Positions 33,901 through 47,800 of a stretch of DNA of 64,000 nt are shown here, piece after piece. The stretch is taken from NCBI RefSeq assembly GCF_949987515.2, contig NC_082697.1, positions 20,963,730-21,027,729 on the forward strand, given 5' to 3'. A program made the position numbers and the translations under genes. Under the pieces are notes generated by a model. The model had not been told where the DNA came from. It worked only from the letters and a program-made list of their open reading frames with translations, and did not search any database. Each line of letters opens with the position of its first letter. Within the stretch, counting starts at the first letter, position 1. This DNA comes from Delphinus delphis (Eukaryota > Chordata > Mammalia > Artiodactyla > Delphinidae).

Positions 33901-35812
33901 CAACCACGCCGTTGCCTCTGCCTCAACCTCGCAAAGAAGCGCAGAAATTCTCCTAAGAGAACAAGGAGGTTCTGTTTGTTTGTTTTCATCTACCAAATTA
34001 GCAAAATTTTCAAGAGAGCGGTAAACTGTTTTAAGTGTGTGTGTATTTTAAGCTCATACTACCCAGTTTTTGGTGAAAGCATTCACATGCTGCTGGGGAT
34101 TATACATTTATGTTTCTGAAGAGCAATTTGGAAACACACTGCAAAAACAGATCACTTATTTAGCTAAAGAAACAAGAATGTTGGATAGACCTAGAGTCTG
34201 TCATACAGAGTGAAGTAAGTCAGAAAGAAAAAGACAAATACCGTATGCTAACACATATATATGGAATTTAAGAAAAAAAAAATGTCATAAAGAACCTAGG
34301 GGTAAGGCAGGAATAAAGACGCAGACCTCCTAGAGAACGGACTTGAGGATATGGGGAGGGGGAAGGGTGAGCTGTGACAGGGCGAGAGAGAGTCATGGAC
34401 ATATACACACTAACAAACGTAGTAAGGTAGATAGCTAGTTGGAAGCAGCCGCATGGCACAGGGATATTGGCTCGGTGCTTTGTGACAGCCTGGAGGGGTG
34501 GGATAGGGAGGGTGGGAGGGAGGGAGACGCAAGAGGGAAGAGATATGGGAACATATGTATATGTATAACTGATTCACTTTGTTATAAAGCAGAAACTAAC
34601 ACACCATTGTAAAGCAATTATACCCCAATAAAGATGTTTAAAAATAAATAAATAAAAAATAAATAAATAAAAATAAAAAAATAAAACTTCAAAAAAAAAA
34701 AGAAACAAGAATGTTGAGTTATAAAAAAGCAAACTGTAGATGGATACATATGTTAGAATGCCATTTATGTAAAATTTAAAGGCCTATAAAACATACTATA
34801 TACGCATTATTGACACACACAGGCAAGAAGGACACACAGGGACGTCATCCGTGTGATTCCCTGGAGGGTAGAGGGTCCCCAAGGGGGCCTCAGCTATTTA
34901 TTTCTACGATGTTTCATTTCAAAAAAATCAGAGGTGACTATGACAAAATATGTAACGTGTCTGAAATCTGGGTTGTGGGTACGTGAGAAGGTGCAGTATC
35001 CTCTGTACTTTTGGATCATTTCATTATTTACAATTAATGACTGTGACGCTCATATTATAGAATAAATACCACATGCAACTCTTAAAAAATCAGGTGTAAA
35101 AAAAAGACAAAAAAAGAAAACATAAAAGACAAAAATTAAAAAAACAGGTGGACCTATGTACCAAAGAGGAACCGGCTCTAATGTATATCATTAGGTGAGA
35201 AAAGCAAGTGAAGAACAGTGTGTATTCCTACGTGCAAACAGATTCTCAGCAAAACTAGATGGGCTTTCGCATACATGCTCAGGACCAGGGGACCGGAGGG
35301 CTAATACCCTCCACGGCTGACAGCCATTACCTCTGGGCAGGAGCCCCGAGTGGGGATAGGGGGCAATAAACAGGACATTCTCATTTGCCAGGGATAAACA
35401 GGAATTGTTTTAATCTTTTATTCCATCATATCACTTAGATTTTTTTAAAAACTATACTACTTGGTCCAGCAATTTCACTTCTAGGAAATAGTCAAAGATG
35501 GGCAGAGATCCAGCTATAAGGATATTCGAGGCAGCTCTGGTTCAACTTGTGGGAGAAATGGAGAGAGCACAGACACCCCAGGAGGGGGCACTGTCCACGT
35601 ACCTTACCACAAGCTGTCCACTGAGAGACCCAAGAGCCAGTAAAAGGGCTACGGGAGGACATTTCATTGATAGATGTTCACATTATACTGTTCTGGTTTT
35701 AAAAGTTGTAAAACAGAATGTAAAATATGACGTATACATGCATGTGCGTGTATGTACTTCTACGTCTATATATGTGGTTTTTATGTGTATTTGTTTCTGC
35801 CTCTGTTACGCA

Positions 35813-35860
<48 letters not shown>

Positions 35861-38800
35861 TGTATTTTCTTGTGTCTCAGCAGAGACAAGGATTGGAGGG
35901 TTGGGAGACTGTAACTTGGGTGTCAACAGTGCATATCTCTGAGTTGTAATATTAGGGCAATCTCTCTTTCCTTCTTCCCTTCCTTCCTCCCTTCCTTCCC
36001 TCCTATTTATTTCTCTGCTCTTTTGTGTTTTCTACATCTTCTTTTTGACATCAAATGTGTTTTAGAACAAACAAGTAAATAGTAAACAAACAAGCCAATC
36101 ACCGATTGTGGAGGGACTGAGGTACATCCGGAGGGGATTCAGGGAGTGGGACTTATTCCAGCTGAGGAGGTCCGAGAAGGCTGCTCGGGGAGCGACAACC
36201 CAGCCCACATCCACTGGAGGATAAGAAGAAGCCAGTGGGGTAGAGGAGGGCATGGGAAAGAGGGGAGTCCAGGCAGAGGGAATGGACAGGACGAAGGCCC
36301 TGAGGTGGGAACTAGCTGGATATGTTGAGGAAGTGCAAGGCCAGTGAGTTTGGTTGGAGGCTGGGGAATGAGGGGGAAAGTGGCATGAAATGAAACTAAC
36401 TCCATCTATCCATCCATCCATCCATCCATCCGTCCAATACATATTTACTGAGCACCTATTATATGCCAAGCATAGTTTTAGGTGCTACACATACAGTAAA
36501 GAATAAAGCGGGCTTCCCTGGTGGCACAGTGGTTAAGAATCCGCCTGCCAATGCAGGAGACACAGGTTCGAGCCTTGGCCCGGGAAGATCCCACATGCCG
36601 CGGAGCAATTAAGCCCATGTGCCACACCTACTGAGCCTGCGCTCTAGAGCCCACGAGCCACAACTACTGAGCCCGCATGCCACAACTACTGAAGCCCACG
36701 TGCCTAGAGCCCGTGCTCTGCAATGAGAGAAGCCACCGCAGTGAGAAGCCTGCACACCGCAATGAAGAATAGCCCCCGCTTGCCGCAGCTAGAGAAAGCC
36801 CGTGTGCAGCGACAAAGACCCAACACAGACAAAACTAAATAAAAAAAAAGAACAAAGCAATCACAGCCCCTTTTCTTTCGTCACATTGAGGGAGACAAGC
36901 TTGCGACCGTGTGTACTAAGGGCTGCTGAGAAAAATAAAGCAGGATATAGGGGAAGAGGAGGGCGCTATTTTAGCAACAGTGGTCTGGGAGGGCCTCTTT
37001 AGGGAGAAGATATTTGAGCAAAGACTTGAAGGAGGAAAGGGAGAGTTTCTGTGGATATCTGGGCCAGAGCCTCCTGTTTAGAAGGGGCAGCAAGTGCAAA
37101 GGCCCTGGGGAGGGAGCAGTCGCAGCACATTTCAGGAATAGCCGGAGGGCCAGTGGGACTGGAACCGGGAGAAGATGAGGAGAGTGGACTGGGGAGAGCA
37201 GTGAGGATGGATAGGAAAGGGGTGGAGTCATGAGATCTGTCTCCAAGGATGATGGGGAGTCTGGGGGGGGAGGTGGTCTGAGGCAAAGGTGTGAGGGTGC
37301 ATGATTCTTGGTGTAAGTCTTACCTTCAACAGCACATCCAGGTTATCAGCTGTGGCTTTGGGAGGTGCAACTAGAGAGTAATCGATCCCAGCCACGTTGT
37401 CTATTTTGGTTGTCACTAGGGGGAAAGAAGATGGACCATGAACTGGCTCCCCATGGCATCTTTGTGGCCTGGGATGCAGGGGCAGCATCCCCTAAAGTTG
37501 AATCAAGACCTGCAGTGCTAATTCCATTCCTACCTCCTCCAGGGAGCCCTCCCTGAGGTCTCCTTAAAGGAAAATGAGCCCACACCCACATTCACAGATA
37601 TCATCTCTCTCCCTTCTTCCAACAGCCCGGAGACGTGGCTAAAACAGAGTCAAGGAGCAGAAAGACCTGGGCTTGAATTGAAATCTATGTGACCTTGGAC
37701 AAGTCCTTTCATTTCTCTGAGCCACATTTTTTCATTTGTAAAATGGGGTACTACTAGTGACCTTGATAATGCCCTGTACATGGTAGGAACTCAAAAGCCA
37801 GAAGGAATCATTATTAGCAGTGATAATATCCCAGGCTGAGCTCAGACTGGCTTTAGGTCTGAGTGGTTTCTCTGTTTCCCAGCAGTAATCAATGAGGATT
37901 AAATAAATATTGGTTTCTCCTTTAGCCCTTCCTTCCCATGTTAGTGGGGAATAAACCGAGTCTCAGAAAAGGTAACTAGTCTAAGATGGCAAAGCTGGTG
38001 AGTGACAAGGCTGGGACTCAAGCCAAAATCTTTTTCCTGCCTGGTGAGGCCAAACCCTGGACACTGCAACTGCACTGAACACGCCCAGGAGGGGCCCTGT
38101 GCCTGGAGGGGCTGGGGCGATGCCTGGGGGAAGGGAATGTATCTGAAATGGACATGTGCCATGTGCCAGCCAAACCAGGCTCCACAGGGAGGCAGCCCAG
38201 GCAGCAGTTTGGGGCAGAGGCTTGGGATCCTGTTTCTGCTTCTTACTGCCTCTTGACCTCAGGTAAGTCTCGGCTCCTTTCTGAGCCTCCGTTTCCTGGT
38301 GGTAAAATTGGGACAAAACAGTGATCTCAGTGGGGTGTCAGGAGGCCGAGAGGAAACCATTCTGCTGGGTACATGACACATGGTGAGCACTTGGCCATAC
38401 GGGTCCTCCCCCACCTACTGCAGCCCTTCACCATTTACCAAGCATTTGGGGAAAGAGAAGATTGTCCCCATTTTAAAGATACGGAAACTGAGGCTCTGAG
38501 AGGGGAAGCGATCAGCCTCAGATCTCAGGCCAGCTATGTATCTCTGGCTCCAGAGAGCTGCAGGTATTTGTTGTTTGGCCCCTGCAGAGCTGCTTTTCCA
38601 TTAAACTTCTGGACCTGCCACAAGGACCTGGCCCAATAGGGGATCTGATGCCAATTGCCATTTGAAAATAATCTGTGCTACCCATTCCCACCCAAGCCCA
38701 GGCCTGCCTAGGAAAATTGCTGGCTCCATCACACTCTCCCTGTGTCCCTCACCCCCTCCCCCTTCTACCCCAGCCTCCTTACCTGGCAGTGTCTGGAAAT

Positions 38801-41800
38801 AAGGTTGCAGCTTGGAGGATACGGTACTGGTCACTACCTCGCAGATCTGGGGAGAACAAAAGAACTGATCAGCAAAGTTTTCCTATAGTAGAAAATGTCC
38901 TCTGAGAATAATTATCCAGACATGTTTTGCTCTTCTTGAATGTTTCCTTGAAAATCATATAACTACTCAAGTTTCCCTTTTCTCTTTGGCCACCAGGAAG
39001 CTCAGAGTTCAACATGTAACTTGGAAATAGTAACTTTATATGACTGTATGACCTGCACATCTGCATTTTACTTCCTACTCTGGCATGGAGCTTTCCTGAT
39101 GGGTATTTATGTTTTCTGTTTTTTAATGTAAGATTTTGTTTGTTTGTTTTTGTTTGCACTCAGACCCTTTGTGGAATGAGGTGGTGAAAAAATGAACAGG
39201 AGGTGGTCAGATGTCAGCCTTCCCCTGTGTGTGCTTCTAGGAGGAGAGGGCAGGTCCTCTGCTCAAGCCTGAGTGGGCACCCTCATCTTTGCTTTGTGTG
39301 GCCAGAGAAGACTTCCCAGCCGTCCCCCTCCCATAACTCATAGGGGAACAAGCACTGGTCTGCGAAGCCCTGGGTCACATGCTGATTTTGCCGCTGAGGA
39401 AGTTACTCCATTTCTATGAGAAAAGAGACCCTTATTTTCTCATCTGTAAAATGGAGCCCTGCGGGTTATATTTTCCATTCCATTTGCTCTTCTGGAATGT
39501 GGCCCTGTCACACCCATTTAGAGGTGGAGTCTGTGAACTCTCCCCTACAATCTGGGTGGGCGGGGTGGCTACTTGCTTCTAACCAATAGAAAACAGCGCA
39601 AGTGACACTGTGTAACTTCCCAGGTGAGGTCATAAAAGGCTGTGCAGCTTCCACTTTGGTCTCTTGAGATGCTCCCTCTGGAACCCATTGATGAGCTGTG
39701 CAAAGCCCCAGCCCCATGGAGGGGACACGGGTAGATGCTCCACTCAACAGCCCCGGCTGAGCCGAGCATCCAGTCTTCCCAGCTCAGGCACCACGGACAT
39801 GAGAGGAGATCCCACCGGATGACTCTAGCCCCAGGCTTTGGAGTCTTCCCAGATGAGGTACAGACATCATGGAGCAGAGACAAGCTACGCTGGTCCCACT
39901 GTGCCTGCTGATTTCCTGATCCACAGAATCCGTGAACATTATCGAATGGTCATTGCTGGATGACGCTGTATGTGGGGCTATTTGTTTCGAAGCAACAGCT
40001 GGAATAGAGGATTAAAATCACAGGCTTCCTTAATTTGACCCATTGGGGCTGATGGGGTAGGTGGTGCAGTAGGTGGCGGTGGTCAGATAAGTCCCGCCTT
40101 CACGACGTTGCTCTCCCCACGTCTTGAATGACCTCATTCATCCAACGGAGTCTCTCCAGTCCTTGCATTTCTTGACTGTTGGGCAGCCCCTGGCATGGTG
40201 GGCCACTGTCTCTGACTGAGGACCCTCCCCGCTCTCCGCCTGGCCCGCTACTTCCTCTTCCTCGGACACCCTGTGAGCTCCTTTTCCCTCGTGAAGATGT
40301 TGATCTCCTGGGACTGCCCGCTCCTTCCACCAGGAGCCCCTCTGGAGCTTGCCATACATGCCCATGGCCCCTGTGGGACATTGTTGGTCCACCCCGGGGG
40401 TCCCCTGCGCTTGGCATGACAGCTCCCTACACACCCAGCAACTCTCCCTGCCTGAGGACTTTAATCCCTGGACCTTGCTCCCAAGTGCCAAGGAGTTATA
40501 GCAGCCAGAAAGAGGGGTGAGAGTTGATGGGTAAATACCCATCCTCCCCACCCCTTTGAGACAGTTCTGAGGTGTGTGCCCCGAAGTCCCGCAGCACTGA
40601 GCCCCAGCTGTCCAGAGTGGTAGCTCACTCAATAATGTTCCCGTCCCCAGCTCTCTTCCCCACCCCTCGCCTGGGATCCCCGCCCAATAAAACACTCGCA
40701 CCTGAATCTTTGTCTCAGCCATGCCTGGGGGGACCCTGATTGGGTCCCCCGCTCCACGTTCCCAACCTGCGGCCAGCACCCAGACCTTGGTTTGCAGCCA
40801 GACATCTCCCCTGAGCTCCAGCCTGAGAGTCCAGCTGCCTTCCTGGACCAAGTCCCTGGATGTCCCACAGGCCCCCAAGGCCAGCACATCTCAACCAAAC
40901 CCATCAGGTTCCCACTCCTCCACAGTACTGGTCCCCCTATCTGCCCACAGGGCAGATAGGGCACCTCCACACTTCCCTCCCGCCTTCCCCACTGTCAATC
41001 AAGTTATTTTATCTGGGGGGGTGGGAGGGAGGAAGGAAAGGAAGGAAGGAGGGAGAAATTTTGGTTTTCGTGGAGTGTGTTTCTATCACATAAAACTCTG
41101 GATGTCCCAAGGAGACTAAGAATGTCACTGTCGGAGAAACCCGTGCCTCTGCTCCAAGTGGCCCAAAGGTGAGAGCAGGCGGCACATCTGGCAGCGAAGG
41201 GCCAGCTGGACACCTGGGCTGCCTGCCCTCAGCTACTGCCCTCCAATGCCAGTTACTAATGAGGGCCACCAGGGGGCTCCAAATCACAGCAAATCACACG
41301 GCAGCCTGGCGCCTGCCTGTCTGCTGCCACCCTCCTCCGCCCCCACCCCCATCCACACCCTATATAGACCCTTCCTTCCCTCAGACGCCCACTCTTCTCT
41401 CTGAATTCCTGGGGAGTGGACTCCCAAACTCATTCCTTGCCATTTCCAGGCCTTCGTAACATCATGGACACCCTGACACTTCATTTATTCATCCATCCAT
41501 CCATTCATTCATTCAGGCCCATACTCTCTTCTAAACAATATCTTAGACTAATTAAGAGCTTCACCTCTGAGGTGGGGCGGCATGGGTTTGAAGCCCAGCC
41601 CTATCACTTCCTCTATCTGTGTCTCAGTGTTATTATTGTTCAGCTTGGCTGCTCTCAAGGGGTCACTCTTAAGGCGTTAACAAGAAATAATCTGTTTCAA
41701 TAGTTCTTTACGTTAAATACATGCTAACACTCCCCTCATACTATTACTTAATTACAAAGATGGTTGAGTTACGGTTGAGCCAGGCTGGTGGGGAGCCTTC

Positions 41801-44800
41801 ACTATTTTAGTAATCCTTACAACGGCTTGGTGAAGAAGGTATCAATGTCCCCATTTTACAGATGGTGAAACTGAGGTTTGGAAAAGTCAAGTGATTTGCT
41901 CAACATCACACAGCTAAGCCCTGGAGCCAGAATCAAAACCCAGAGACTCTGACTCTAAAACCTGTTTTATAATCTCCTCTGTTATGCATTTTGACCACCA
42001 GGCATGGATTTTTTTTTTTTTTTTAACTTTTGACAGAGTGCCTTCAGATAGATGATCTCATTTGATGGATGTCTCCCTACCCATGTTGTCAGTGCCTTTC
42101 ACTGGGAGACCAAGGTCTCCCACCTGGAAGACTGCACAAGCCTCCTCAGTGTCCCCGAGACTCCTGGTCTCTCCAGCCGTTCTCACGGCAGCCAAAGAAG
42201 TTGTTCTAAAGCACAGATCTGGCCAGGTCACCCCTTTGCCTAAAACCTTCAATGGCTCCCCATTGCCCTTTGAGAAAACTCAAGCTCACTTGTCTTGGGA
42301 GACAGGCTCAGGGATTTCCTGGAGATTGACAATTTATTAATGGAAAACTAGCCCAAGGAATGGCCCCTTTTCTCAGCTGAAGAGGTTGGCTTGCGTGGGG
42401 CGGGGGTTAGGGTGAAGGTAGGCTTGGGAAGCTCTGGTCCGTGTCTGTCTTTCGTACCAGTTCCAGCCTCAGGACATAGTTTGACCACACTCTAGTCTAG
42501 CAGCTTCATCAGCTGCACGTTTTCTGGGTGGGTATCGCTACCAAGGGGGTTCGGGGTTGGGGGATGGGGAAGGAGGCTGGAGGGCTATGAGGAGAGGGGC
42601 TCAGTGCAAGAGAATGGTAGTTTCTCTGCAGGGAAGAATGATGGGAGAAGAGCAGAGGTGGTCCAAGCACGGGGGAATCTGCCGTGTGTGTGTCACATGA
42701 CCCTTTCTTAGTTTCTCACTGGATCCCCAGGAAAATTGACATGACTGATTTTTAGAGCTGGACATGTGCTTTCCAAGGGCCGTGGGGGACTGCTGAAGAG
42801 GTCTGGGTGAGAGCAGAGATAAACCCACGCACATATGGTCACCTTATCTTTGACAAAGGAGGCAAGAATATACAATAGAGAAAAGACAGCCTCTTCAATA
42901 AGTGGTGCTGGGAAAACTGGACAGCTACATGTAAAAGAATGAAATTAGAACACTTCCTAACACCATACACAAAAATAAACTCAAAATGGTTTAAAGACTA
43001 AATGTAAGGCCAGACACTATAAAACCTTTAGAGGAAAAAATAGGCAGGACACTCTATGACATAAATCACAGCAAGATCCTTTTTGACCCACCTCCTAGAG
43101 GAATGGAAATAAAAACAAAAAAAACAAATGGGACCTAATGAAACTTAAATGCTTTTGCACAGCAAAGGAAACCATAAACAAGACAAAAAGACAGCCCTCA
43201 GAATGGGAGAAAATATTTGCAAATGAAGCAACTGACAAAGGATTAATCTCCAAAATATACAAGCAGCTCATGTAGCTCAATATCAAAAAGCCAAACAACC
43301 CAAACCAAAAATGGGTAGAAGACCTAAACAGACATTTCTCCAAAGTATACATACAGATTGCCAACAAACACATGAAAAGATTCTCAACATCATTAATCAT
43401 TAGAGAAATGCAAATCAAAACCACGATGAGGTATCACCTCACACCAGTCAGAATGGCCATCAACAAAAAAATCTAGAAACAACAAATGCTGGAGAGGGTG
43501 TGGAGAAAAGGAACCCTCCTGCACTGCTGGTAGAAATGTAAATTGATACAGCCATTATGGAGGACAGTATGGAGGTTCCTTAAAAAACTAAAAATAGAAC
43601 TACCATATGACCTAGCAATCCCACTACTGGGCACATACCCTGAGAAAACCATAATTCAAAAAGATAAATGTACCACAATATTCACTGCAGCACTATTTAC
43701 AATAGCCCGGAGATAGAAGCAACCTAAGTGTCCATCGACAGATGAATGGATAAAGATGTGGCACGTATATACAAGGGAACTCAGCCATAAAAAGGAACGA
43801 AATTGAGTTATTTGTAGTGAGGTGGATGGACCTAGAGTCTGTCATACAGAGTGAAGTAAGTCAGAAAGAGAAAAACAAAGAACACACATATGTGGAATCT
43901 AAAAAAATGGTGCTGATGAACCCAGCTGCAGGGCAGGAATAAAGACACAGACATAGAGAACGGACTTGAGGACACAGGGGCGAAGGGGAAGCTCTGACGA
44001 AGTGCGAGAGTAGCAGTGACATATATACACCACCAAATGTAAAATAGATAGCTAGTGGGAAGCTGCTTCATAGCACAGGGAGACCAGCTCCATGCTTTGT
44101 GACGACCTAGAGGGGTGGGATAGGGAGGCTGGGAGGGAGGCTTAAGAGGGAGGGGATATGGGGACACATGTATACATATAGCTGATTCACTTTGTTGTAC
44201 AACAGAAACTAACAACACTGTAAAGCAATTATACACCAATAAAGATATATATATATATATAAAAGAGGTCTGGGTGAGAGCAGAAGTGTCCAGCGATGCG
44301 TGAGGTATGTGGACACAGAAGGCCCCACCCGCTCTGACAGGAGGTGAGATTCTGAGCCCCTCGTACCTTGCGGTTCATGCCGTTTCGGAGCGAAGACTCG
44401 ATGTTTTTATGGAAGAGTTGGATCAGCCACCTGGAGATTGACACGTGGGGACATGCATGAGGCTTCCCAGGTGGCCCTGGGATGCATTCCGAAGGCTGCC
44501 TCATCTGGGAAGCCTTCCTCCCTTTTCCAAATAAACCTAAACTCCCTCATCCCTGGGCTCCAACTCTGTGCACCCCCATCAGACACTTCTTCCCTTGTGT
44601 GCAGCGACCTGTTTCTGAGGTTATTTCTTCAACAGGTGCACGGCTGGACCCCCATCCCATCTCAGCCTCAGTCCTCACCACTCCCTCTCTCTGTACTCCA
44701 GCCACACTGCTTTGCTGTATCCTCCTGTGTCCTGTGCTTCCCCTCACCATAGGGCATTTGCACATGCTGTTCGCTCTGCTTAAAACACCCCTTGTCCCCA

Positions 44801-47800
44801 AGTTAATTAACTCCTACTTATTCTTTTCATCTCAATTGAAATGTCATTTCATCAAAGAAAATGAAATGACCAGCCCCCAGACTAGGTCAGATCCTCCAGT
44901 TCTATGTGTTCATCACACTTTGTACCTCTTTTTCTCAGTTCTTATTGTGAGCCATTCATTAATGCAATGATTTGATTAATGTTTGTCTTCCCCACAGGCT
45001 GGAAGCTTCAAAAGAGCAGGGACTGTGTAGCTAAGACTCTGGGGCCAGCAAGTCCTGGGCTGAATCCCAATCCCTTCTCAATACTCAATAGGGATGAAAA
45101 CTCAGGTTATTTCCTATTCTTTCTGTGTCTTGTCTCCTCTGAATATGGGGTAATAATTGACGAACTGCACAGAGCCATTGTGTGGATTGAATGAGATAAG
45201 GAACATGCTTGAAACAGTGCCAGGCATGCAGTAAGTCTCCAATCGCTGTTAGCAAGGCCAAATTTTTAGTGACCACTGCTACTTCCTGAGCACGATGCAT
45301 AAGCCTGGTGCATAGTAGATTCTTAGTCGATGTTCGTTGGATGGATGGAGAGATGAATGCTTGCAGGCTTGTGGTAAGGATTGTATAACTTGGTGCACTT
45401 AAAGTGTTTAGTGCACAGCCCGGAGCATAAGTGCTCAGTAAAGTTTGCTGAATGAATATTGAATGAGTGAGTGACTCTTCAAGGCAGGGATGTTGTGTGT
45501 TCCATCTGTAGACCCCTGTCCCCTTACACCTGAGGCCTGGCATAGAAGTGGCATTTGGGATGTGTTTTCTGAATACAAGAATAATCAGGACAGGGACTGC
45601 CCTGGTGGCGAAGTGGTTAAGAATCCACCTGCCAATGCAGGGGACACGGGTTTGAGGCCTGGTCCGGGAAGATCCCACATGCCGCGGAGCAAGTGAGCCC
45701 GTGCGCCACAGCTAGTGAAGTCCGCGCGCCTAGAGCCCGTGCTCTGCAACAAGAGAAGCCACCGCAATGAGAAGCCTGTGCACCGCAGCTGAGTAGACCC
45801 GCTCGCCACAACTAGAGAAAGCCTATGCGCAGCAACGAAGACCCAACACAGCCAAAAATAAATAAATAAATTTATAAAAAAAGAAAGAATAACTAGGACA
45901 ATCCTGTCCCTCCTCCCATCCACAGCCCCAGGAGATCATACCCCAGGCTGCTGCGCGAGATGCGTACGCGGACACTGTTGACGTGGCTGCTGCAGCGAGA
46001 GCAGGTGACTGTGGGGTGGCCCGAGGTGGGGTCATAACCCAGCTTGAGACCAGCCAAAATGGAGATGCCATCCACACTCAGGTCAAAGTTGCCGCTGACT
46101 TTGCTGAAGGGAAACAGAAAGAAAAGACTTGGAGCAAGCATTTTCTTCTCGCTGCCATTCAGACTTCACACCAATGCTGGAAGGCAGGTTTTGCTATTAT
46201 CTCCACTCTGGGTGAGGAGATGGAGTTCAGAGAGGGAAGGCAGCTTGCCCAAGATCACACAGCAGCTGAGTGAAAGAGCCAGGATTCCAACTCGAAGTCT
46301 GAACCCATGTCTACCTGGCAGAACCCTGCTCTTACTGCCTCAGCCTCTGCCTGTGTGCTGTGTGGCACTGAGAGTGTTTCTCAACCTCTCTGAGCTTCAG
46401 TTTCCTTACCCAGACCCTGGACCAGCAGTGGGACACCAGCTTTGCCACTAGAAAGCTCAGTTTGGGGGACCAATGACTTTAATTAATGCCCTCATTCATT
46501 AAATGGGGTTAATAACTCCTCCCTCAGGGATGAAATGAGTTTGGGATAAGACAGTGAGTGTGAATGTAGTTTGTCAACTCTTCTATAATGTGAGGAAGTA
46601 TTGTTATCATTTTGTGTGTGTGTGTGTGATCAGTAGTGAAATGATAGATGTGAAACAGCCCAAGTGAAGAAGTAAGCAATTCTTGTTGTGGGGAATGGAC
46701 ACACCCAGCAGTCCTTGTAACAGAAGGCAGACTCAAGCCCCTCTCCTCACCAAAGTGTCTGTTTTCTCCCTGGATTCACCAGAAAGGAGAAGCTGATAAA
46801 CTGACAGGTCAGTCTGAACCACTGTCACTGCTGCACAGAGTCACTGCAGGGAGGGCCCAATATTTAGATTCAGAGCTGTTGTTTGGGTGATCTGCCCCAA
46901 TTTTCACCCCTCCCTGCACCCATACCCTCACCATTGCCTACCTTGGGGGGATATGTGTGTATATCCATGCTCCTGACCTTGGACTTGATCACATGACTTG
47001 CTTTGGCCAATGGCATACGAATAGAAGTGACCATGGGCCAGTTCAATCCCCCCCAGGCCTTAAGGGGACCTGCATGTTTCTGGTTGCCCTTTTTGCACCT
47101 CCGCCATCACTAAATATGCTCTGGGTAGCCCACTGGTCCAGGGAGGAGGAGATACCTGTGTAGCACGGCTACCTCAGCTGAGGTCAACCTACATCAGGGA
47201 ACCCCAGTCAACACATAGATAGGTAAGTGATGATATATGACTTGTTTGAGGTCACTGAGTTTCGGTCACTGATGGTTTGTTACAGAGCGATAGCTAACTG
47301 ATAAAGGGGTAAACTAAAGGTCCCACTTAGCCTTCCATCCTAAGCCACATGCACCAGCTCAGCCTTGCCCGTGCCCTGCATTGAGATGTGGGAAAATTCT
47401 CAGCTATTAACCAAGGGTTATGTTGAAAATTCTTCTGTGAAAAGTTCCCCCAGGAACTCTGAGGGGCCAAATGGTAATGGGCCAGGCAAAAATTGGGCAT
47501 TCTCGAGACCTTGGCTCTCATCTCCTCCAAATATCACCAAGAGCTCACTCACACACTCAACAAACACTGAGCTTGGACACGCACATGAAATTCTTTCGTG
47601 CCTTCCATTTTCCACTCATCTTGATACTGGCATCTTTGATGGAGAGATCAAGGTCTTGATCAGGCAACGGTCTTATCTGGGAATTGGGAAGCTTGAATTC
47701 ACGAATAACCAAGCTGCAAAGAAGAAATGATCGGTTAGTCTCTAAGTGTCCCCACAAGGACTCAGTCAGTGGTCAGTGCAGACGCATTCCCCTCCATCCC

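Noticed and set aside
40138..40887. 249-codon minus-strand open frame
   Set aside because: GC-rich, within a probable LTR-like region of BPI intron 5; no recognisable domain or splice continuity.
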